Assembly (NCBI GenBank): GCA_028277885.1
Contig: JANQFK010000086.1
Location: forward strand, 52,014 to 116,013
Direction: 5' to 3'
Length of the DNA stretch: 64,000 nt
Source: Myxococcota bacterium
Lineage (GTDB): Bacteria > Myxococcota_A > UBA9160 > UBA6930
Part shown: piece after piece, positions 59,933 to 64,000 of the stretch
Layout of the letters: every line of letters begins with the position of its first letter
Numbering within the stretch: the stretch's first letter is position 1
Position numbers and translations under genes: made by a program
Notes under the pieces: generated by a model
Seen by the model: the letters and a program-made list of their open reading frames with translations, nothing else
The model's database searches: none
What the model was told of the DNA's origin: nothing

Positions 59933-60482
59933 CCTCGAAGGCGAAGTCCGCCACGGGCACGTCTTCGACGAAGAGCTGGATGCGGTGGGGGCCCGGAAGG
60001 TCGCCCTCGGCCACGCTCCAGAAGTGCTGGATGCGACCCTCCACGACGTCGGCGGTGACCTCGCGGGTCATCGTGGCGCCGTCCTCGGAGAGCGCATAGC
60101 TCCCGTCGTCGGCCACCTGCCAGTTGTCCGGGGAGGCGGAGGTGAAGACCTCGCGCCAGCGGACCTGCTGCCGGTCCGTGTCGACCCAGACGATCCAGCC
60201 GAAGTCCTGGCCCGGCGCGAGCGGCACGTGCTTCGTCTCGAGGAAGAGCGGCACGCCCCCCCCGCCACCGAAGTCGACCCGGACGCCGAAGGCCGCGCCG
60301 CTCACGCGCAGGTCGTCGGCGACCTCGACGTCGAGGTTCAGGGGGTTCTCGGGCACCTCGAGCGCGGCCGGGTCGAGCAGGTCGTCGCCGCCGCGGAACA
60401 CCTGGACCCAGAACGCCACCGCGAGCACGACCCAGACCGCGCAGCCGGCACGGAATGCGTGGTCGCGGAGGCGGGCCTGCAT
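59913..60482 (-). CDS. single-pass membrane protein of unknown function
   Basis: A 189-residue product with an N-terminal signal-anchor (AGCAVWVVLAVAFWVQVF) and a beta-rich periplasmic domain (GVRVDFGGGGGVPLFLETKHV, FGWIVWVDTDRQQVRWREVF, RIQLFVEDVPVADFAFEV). I do not recognise the family. Starts at 60554 and 60521 are in frame; I use ATG 60482 because the region beyond it contains an inverted repeat and direct repeats (60499-60540) better placed in a promoter. The stop lies inside the end of the convergent methyltransferase gene, overlapping by 20 bases. Confidence 0.62.
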   Translation of the reverse strand: MQARLRDHAFRAGCAVWVVLAVAFWVQVFRGGDDLLDPAALEVPENPLNLDVEVADDLRVSGAAFGVRVDFGGGGGVPLFLETKHVPLAPGQDFGWIVWVDTDRQQVRWREVFTSASPDNWQVADDGSYALSEDGATMTREVTADVVEGRIQHFWSVAEGDLPGPHRIQLFVEDVPVADFAFEVSELEP

Positions 60483-60498
60483 GGCGCGAGGAGTGAAT

Positions 60499-60540
60499 CC
60501 GATCGCGGATCGGTCCGCCATCGGGCCCGGGGATCGGTCC
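60499..60540. promoter_or_regulatory. inverted and direct repeats in a divergent intergenic region
   Basis: CCGATC and GATCGG with a three-base centre form a 15-bp palindrome at 60499-60513. GGATCGGTCC occurs twice, at 60507-60516 and 60531-60540. They lie between the membrane-protein gene (60482) and the SnoaL-like gene (60617). A regulator binding site is possible. Confidence 0.42.
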
Positions 60541-60616
60541 CTTGCGGCTCGCACCCCTCCCGTGGAACCATCGCCCCGAGACCGGAACCTGCGCCCGAAC
60601 CCCAGGAGGGACCCCC

Positions 60617-61066
60617 ATGAACGCGATCCAGCGCTTCGGCGAGTACGCGGCGGCCTTCGAGAAGGCCTACGAGAGCGACGACTGGTCGGTGCTCGATCCC
60701 TACTTCACCGAGGACGCCGTCTACGAGGTCCTCGCGCCGGCCCCCGTCGGCGGGATCGCCGAGGGTCGCGGCAAGGTGTACGACCACTTCAAGGGCTCGG
60801 TGGACGGCTTCGACCGGCGCTTCGACGTGCGCGATCTCCAGCTCGCCGAGGGCCCGGAGCTGCGCGACGGCAAGGTGTGGATGCGCTGGAAGGTCACCTA
60901 CCGGCACCCGGGCGTCCCCGAGGTGGTGCTCGAAGGCGAGAGCACCACCACCTTCGAGGGCGACCGCATCGCGCGCCTCGAGGATCGCATGGTGGAGGCC
61001 TCGGTGAAGAACGCCATCGAGGTGCTCGGCGCCAACGCGGACTCGCTGAGGCCCGTCGGGGGCTGA
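60617..61066 (+). CDS. SnoaL-like / NTF2-fold protein
   Basis: A 149-residue SnoaL-like protein (MNAIQRFGEYAAAFEKAYESDDWSVLDPYFTEDAVYEVL, GRGKVYDHFKGSVDGFDRRFDVR, VWMRWKVTYRHPGVPEVVLEGESTTTFEGDRIARLEDRM). The E.a.....W..l...f..da.ye pattern is that of SnoaL_2-type proteins. It differs from the other two SnoaL-like proteins at 45670 and 50518 and is not a recent copy. Good ribosome-binding site (CAGGAGGG) eight bases from ATG 60617; the longer frame from 60542 has no such site. Convergent with the ligase gene, ten bases apart. Confidence 0.82.
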   Translation: MNAIQRFGEYAAAFEKAYESDDWSVLDPYFTEDAVYEVLAPAPVGGIAEGRGKVYDHFKGSVDGFDRRFDVRDLQLAEGPELRDGKVWMRWKVTYRHPGVPEVVLEGESTTTFEGDRIARLEDRMVEASVKNAIEVLGANADSLRPVGG

Positions 61067-61076
61067 GCGCCACGCC

Positions 61077-62627
61077 TCAGATGGCGCGCTCCCGGCCCTC
61101 CCAGTAGGGATCGCGCAGCTTGCGCTTGTAGAGCTTGCCGTTGGGGTCCCGCGGCATCTCGGTGATGAAGTCCACCGAGCGGGGCGTCTTGTACCTGGCG
61201 AGGCGGCCCTCGCACCACTCGAGGATCTCCCGGGCGAGGTCGTCGCCGGGGGGCGCGCCGTCCACGGGCTGCACCACCGCCTTCACCTCCTCGCCCCAGT
61301 CCGGGTTGGGGATCCCGAAGACCGCCACGTCGGCCACCTTCGCGTGGCCCAGGATCTCGCCCTCGATCTCCGCCGGGTAGATGTTGACGCCGCCGGAGAT
61401 GATCATGTCGGCCTTGCGGTCGCACAGGAACAGGTAGCCGTCCTCGTCGAGGTACCCGATGTCGCCGACGGTGAAGTAGTTGCCGAGGCGCGCCTTCTCG
61501 GTCTTGGCCCTGTCCTTGTAGTACTCGAAGTCCGCCTGGCCCCGGGCCATGTAGACCGTGCCCGGGGTGCCCGGCGCGCAGTCCTTCTCCTCGTCGTCGA
61601 TGATGCGGACCTCGGCGTTGGGCCAGGCCTTGCCCACGGTGCCCGGCTTGCGCTTCCACTCCTCGGGCGAGACGATGGTGCCGCCTCCCTCGGTGGCGGC
61701 GTAGTACTCCCAGATGGAGTCGCCCCACCAAGCCAGCATCCGGCGCTTGGTCTCGATGGGGCACGGCGCCGCGGCGTGGATCATCGCGCGGGTGGACGAG
61801 CAGTCGTAGCGGCCGCGCACCTCCTCGGGCAGGTGCAGCAGGCGATGGAACTGGGTGGGCACCATGTGGCTCGAGGTGACGCGCTGCTCCTGGATCCGCT
61901 CGAGGCACCCCTCGGGCGTCCACTTGTCCATGATCACGACCTTGTGGCCGAGGTGGAGCGAGGCGCTGGCGAACATCAGCACCGCGGTGTGGTAGAGCGG
62001 CGATCCCACCAGGTGGACGTTGTCGTCCTCGGGCTTGAGGCCGAACATCGCCGGCAGCCCCGTGAAGAGCGCCGCCACGGTGTCCGGGTCCAGCGGCGCC
62101 AGGGGCCGGCGCACGCCCTTGGGCTTGCCCGTGGTGCCCGAGGTGTAGTTCATCACGCCGCCGGCGGCGCGGCCCTCCTGGAAGACGTCGGAGCGGCCGG
62201 CCCCGATCCCGGCATAGTCGCGGAAGCCCGGGACGAGGCCGACGCCGAAGCAGTGCTCGCCGGCGAGGCCCGCCTCCTCGGCGGCGGGCTTCGCCACCGA
62301 GGCGAAGCGCTCGTTGGAGACGAACACCTTCGACTCGCTGTCCCTCAGGATGTAGGCGATCTCGGGCGCGGCCAGGTGGTTGTTGATCGGCGTGAGGTAG
62401 AGCCCGCTCTGGAAGGTGGCGAGGTAGAGCTCGATCCCCTCGCGGCAGTTGGGCAGCACGATGGCGACGCTGTCGCCCTTCTCGAGCCCCATCGCGCGCA
62501 GGCCGTGGGAGATGCGGTTCGACGCCGCCAGCAGCTCGCCGCGGCTCACCTCCTCGCCCTCGGGCGTCACCAGCGCGATCCGCGAGGGATCCTTCGCCGC
62601 GAAGTGCCAGAAGCCCAGCGTCGTCAT
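61077..62627 (-). CDS. acyl-CoA synthetase (FadD-type)
   Basis: A 516-residue AMP-forming ligase. P-loop NYTSGTTGKPKGVRR, then GSPLYHTAVLM, WEYYAATEGG, GDIGYLDEDGYLFLCDRKADMIISGG, VNIYPAEIE and A10 lysine in DPNGKLYKRKL. It differs clearly from the two ligases at 46167 and 47693. The ATG at 62627 (MTTLGFWHFAAKDPSRIALV) is preferred; a start at 62663 lies inside the 66-bp palindrome. It is downstream of the thiolase-fold genes on the same strand, but the palindrome lies between and may limit read-through. Confidence 0.9.
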   Translation of the reverse strand: MTTLGFWHFAAKDPSRIALVTPEGEEVSRGELLAASNRISHGLRAMGLEKGDSVAIVLPNCREGIELYLATFQSGLYLTPINNHLAAPEIAYILRDSESKVFVSNERFASVAKPAAEEAGLAGEHCFGVGLVPGFRDYAGIGAGRSDVFQEGRAAGGVMNYTSGTTGKPKGVRRPLAPLDPDTVAALFTGLPAMFGLKPEDDNVHLVGSPLYHTAVLMFASASLHLGHKVVIMDKWTPEGCLERIQEQRVTSSHMVPTQFHRLLHLPEEVRGRYDCSSTRAMIHAAAPCPIETKRRMLAWWGDSIWEYYAATEGGGTIVSPEEWKRKPGTVGKAWPNAEVRIIDDEEKDCAPGTPGTVYMARGQADFEYYKDRAKTEKARLGNYFTVGDIGYLDEDGYLFLCDRKADMIISGGVNIYPAEIEGEILGHAKVADVAVFGIPNPDWGEEVKAVVQPVDGAPPGDDLAREILEWCEGRLARYKTPRSVDFITEMPRDPNGKLYKRKLRDPYWEGRERAI

Positions 62628-62639
62628 GCGCGCTCCTAA

Positions 62640-62705
62640 GGGGACGTTCCTTGAGATTCTCACTTCCCCACGGGTGGGGAAGTGAGAATCTCAAGGAACG
62701 TCCCC
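62640..62705. repeat. 66-bp near-perfect palindrome (two 32-bp arms)
   Basis: The left arm (62640-62671) starts GGGGACGTTCCTTGAGATTC and ends CTTCCCCAC. Its exact reverse complement follows at 62674-62705 after a GG centre. Each arm also contains the short inverted repeat TGAGA-T-TCTCA. It fills the gap between the thiolase-fold gene's stop (62707) and the ligase start (62627). Such long perfect arms are unusual for a terminator and suggest a mobile or REP-like palindrome. No transposase is in the window. Confidence 0.8.
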
Positions 62706-62706
62706 G

Positions 62707-63867
62707 CTACGCCGGCTTCTCGGAGCCGACGATCCAGGTTGCGAAGTACTGGGAGCCGCCCCCGTAGGCGTGGCCCAGGGCGCGGCGGGCGCCGTCGATC
62801 TGGTGCTCGCCGGCCTGGCCGCGCACCTGCATGGCGGCCTCGGCGAAGCGGATCATCCCCGAGGCGCCGATGGGGTTGGTCGAGAGCACGCCGCCCGAGC
62901 AGTTGACGGGCATGTCGCCGTCGAGCGCCGTCGCGCCCTCGTAGGTCATCCGCCAGCCCTCGCCCTCCTCGGCGAAGCCCAGGTTCTCCATCCACATCGG
63001 CTCGTACCAGCTGAAGGGCACGTAGATCTCGGCGCAGTCGAGCTCCTTGCGCGGGTTCGTGATGCCCGCCTTCTTGTAGAGGCTCGCCGCGCAGTCGCGG
63101 CCCGCCTGGGGGTTCACCTGGTCGCGGCCGGAGAACATGGTGGGCTCGCTGCGCATCTCCGTGGCGTGCACCCAGGCCGGGGGGCGCGGCGCCGCCGCGG
63201 AGGCGCGCTCGCTCGCCAGCACCATCGCGCAGGCGCCGTCCGAGGACGGGCAGCTCTCGAGGTAGCGGATCGGGTCCCACAGCATGGGCGAGCCCTCGAT
63301 CATCTCGAAGGAGACGTCGGGCAGCTGGATGTGGGCGTAGGGGTTCTTGAGCGCGTTCTGGCGGTCCTTCAGCGCCACCCGGATCCCGGTGTCCTCGGGC
63401 GCCCGGCTGCGGCGCATGTAGGCGCGGATCAGCGGCGCGAAGTAGCCGCCGGCCCCGGCCACCACGGCCACGTTGAAGGGCACCGAGATGGTGAGAGCCC
63501 ACATCGCGTTGCTCTCGCTCTGCTTCTCGAACGCCACGGTGAGCACGCGCTCGTGGACGCCCGCCTGCACCAGGCTCGAGGCCACCACCGCGGTGGAGCC
63601 CCCCACGCTGCCCGCGGTATGGACCCGCAGGATGGGCTTGCCCGTCGCGCCGAGGGCGTCGGCCAGGAACAGCTCGGGCATCATCACGCCCTCGAACATG
63701 TCCGGCGCGGTGCCGAGCACCACGGCGTCGACGTCCTTCCACTCGAGCTCGGCGTCGTCGAGGGCGCGCCGCGCCGCCTCGCGCAGCAGGCCCGGCATGG
63801 AGACGTCCCCGCGCGCCGCGTCGTGCTTGGTCTGCCCGATCCCGACCACTCCGCACAGCTCCGCCAT
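62707..63867 (-). CDS. thiolase-fold protein lacking the nucleophilic Cys (Ltp-like)
   Basis: A 386-residue thiolase-superfamily protein (MAELCGVVGIGQTKHD, FLADALGATGKPILRVHTAGSVGGSTAVVASSLVQAG, VAFEKQSESNAMW, CAEIYVPFSWYEPMWMENLGF, NPIGASGMIRFAEAAMQVRGQAG). The position of the condensing Cys (CxSG in thiolases) reads AGSVGG and the HPxGATG His is Asn. Mycobacterial Ltp2-type proteins that work as retro-aldolases with a DUF35 partner also depart from the thiolase site; I infer a similar aldolase or carrier role. ATG at 63867 overlaps the stop of the upstream thiolase-fold gene (TGATG). Confidence 0.82.
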   Translation of the reverse strand: MAELCGVVGIGQTKHDAARGDVSMPGLLREAARRALDDAELEWKDVDAVVLGTAPDMFEGVMMPELFLADALGATGKPILRVHTAGSVGGSTAVVASSLVQAGVHERVLTVAFEKQSESNAMWALTISVPFNVAVVAGAGGYFAPLIRAYMRRSRAPEDTGIRVALKDRQNALKNPYAHIQLPDVSFEMIEGSPMLWDPIRYLESCPSSDGACAMVLASERASAAAPRPPAWVHATEMRSEPTMFSGRDQVNPQAGRDCAASLYKKAGITNPRKELDCAEIYVPFSWYEPMWMENLGFAEEGEGWRMTYEGATALDGDMPVNCSGGVLSTNPIGASGMIRFAEAAMQVRGQAGEHQIDGARRALGHAYGGGSQYFATWIVGSEKPA

Positions 63868-64000
63868 CACGCACCTCCCGCTTCGCGATCGAGCACGCAC
63901 ACCAGGTTCTGCTGCAGGCACGGCCCCGAGGTGGCGTGGGCGGCGGCGCGCCCGGCGCCGCCCTCCTGGATGGCGCGGGCCGCCTCGCCGATGCGCACCA
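63867..64000 (-). CDS. C-terminal end of a second thiolase-fold protein (5' end outside window)
   Basis: Only the last 43 residues are inside: GEAARAIQEGGAGRAAAHAT, then SGPCLQQNLVCVLDREAGGA and the TGA. The pattern of GEa..q...ggagr...A...SG...QQN..vL is the end of a lipid-transfer-protein-type thiolase. Its stop overlaps the start of the thiolase-fold gene at 62707-63867 by one base, so the two are co-translated, like ltp pairs in actinobacteria. Function cannot be judged from this fragment. Confidence 0.68.
   Translation of the reverse strand, partial: VRIGEAARAIQEGGAGRAAAHATSGPCLQQNLVCVLDREAGGA

Noticed and set aside
62640..62705. Palindrome as a simple rho-independent terminator
   Set aside because: Arms of 32 bases with no loop and no T-run on either strand are unlike intrinsic terminators, although an effect on transcription is possible.
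1..64000. tRNA, rRNA, CRISPR arrays or transposase genes
   Set aside because: None found on reading both strands; regular short repeats of CRISPR type are absent.

Overview
This is a very GC-rich bacterial window with dense, mostly co-oriented and often overlapping genes. Lipoproteins, an OprD-type porin, an outer-membrane efflux factor, an AsmA-like protein and a class GN sortase point to a Gram-negative organism. The load of fatty-acyl/steroid-type CoA genes suggests an aerobic, lipid-degrading lineage, possibly one formerly placed in the Deltaproteobacteria (Myxococcota or Binatota-like). That placement is inference; the window has no rRNA, tRNA, CRISPR array or recognisable transposase gene.

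Layout. 1-4137 (minus): end of a NodT-type efflux lipoprotein, a Na/Pi-cotransporter family protein and pgi. 4220-6489 (plus): rpiA followed by three small envelope proteins. 6505-9652 (minus): OprD-like porin, AsmA-like protein, lipoprotein. 9752-11368 (minus): two crotonases. 11476-13576 (plus): a 2,4-dienoyl-CoA-reductase-like SDR and an alpha/beta hydrolase. 13612-24081 (minus): a 12-gene operon of acyl-CoA dehydrogenases (three), crotonases (two), an SDR, a MaoC/FAS1-like dehydratase pair, an alpha-methylacyl-CoA racemase, an SCPx-type thiolase and an HMG-CoA-synthase-like/DUF35 fusion; a promoter with an overlapping palindromic operator lies just upstream. 24189-26343 (minus): another acyl-CoA dehydrogenase pair. 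26384-34121 (plus): LLM oxidoreductase, CoA transferase, giant indolepyruvate oxidoreductase, TetR regulator preceded by its palindrome, cytochrome P450. 34118-42186 (minus): a giant secreted C25-type peptidase, a small lipoprotein, an M48 peptidase. 42494-43717 (plus): MFS transporter. 43761-50431 (minus): six-gene operon led by a CYP125-like P450, with two acyl-CoA ligases, a SnoaL-like protein, a CoA transferase and an isochorismatase-fold protein. 50518-50973 (plus): SnoaL-like protein. 50888-53664 (minus): class GN sortase and its VIT/vWA substrate. 53821-56118 (minus): a ChsE1/ChsE2-like acyl-CoA dehydrogenase pair. 56231-61066: mixed small genes. 61077-64000 (minus): acyl-CoA ligase and two thiolase-fold genes, separated from the ligase by a 66-bp near-perfect palindrome.

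How it works together. The genes make a coherent route for oxidising the branched side chain of a steroid or isoprenoid-like lipid: a CYP125-like terminal hydroxylase, CoA ligases, alpha-methyl racemisation, heteromeric acyl-CoA dehydrogenases, MaoC-type hydration, SDR oxidation and an SCPx-type thiolase or a thiolase/DUF35 aldolase-like complex. Two sequences matching or nearly matching the actinobacterial KstR box (TnnAACnnGTTnnA) sit in front of the P450 operon and the ChsE-like pair, so the module looks co-regulated. The growth substrate cannot be read from sequence alone.
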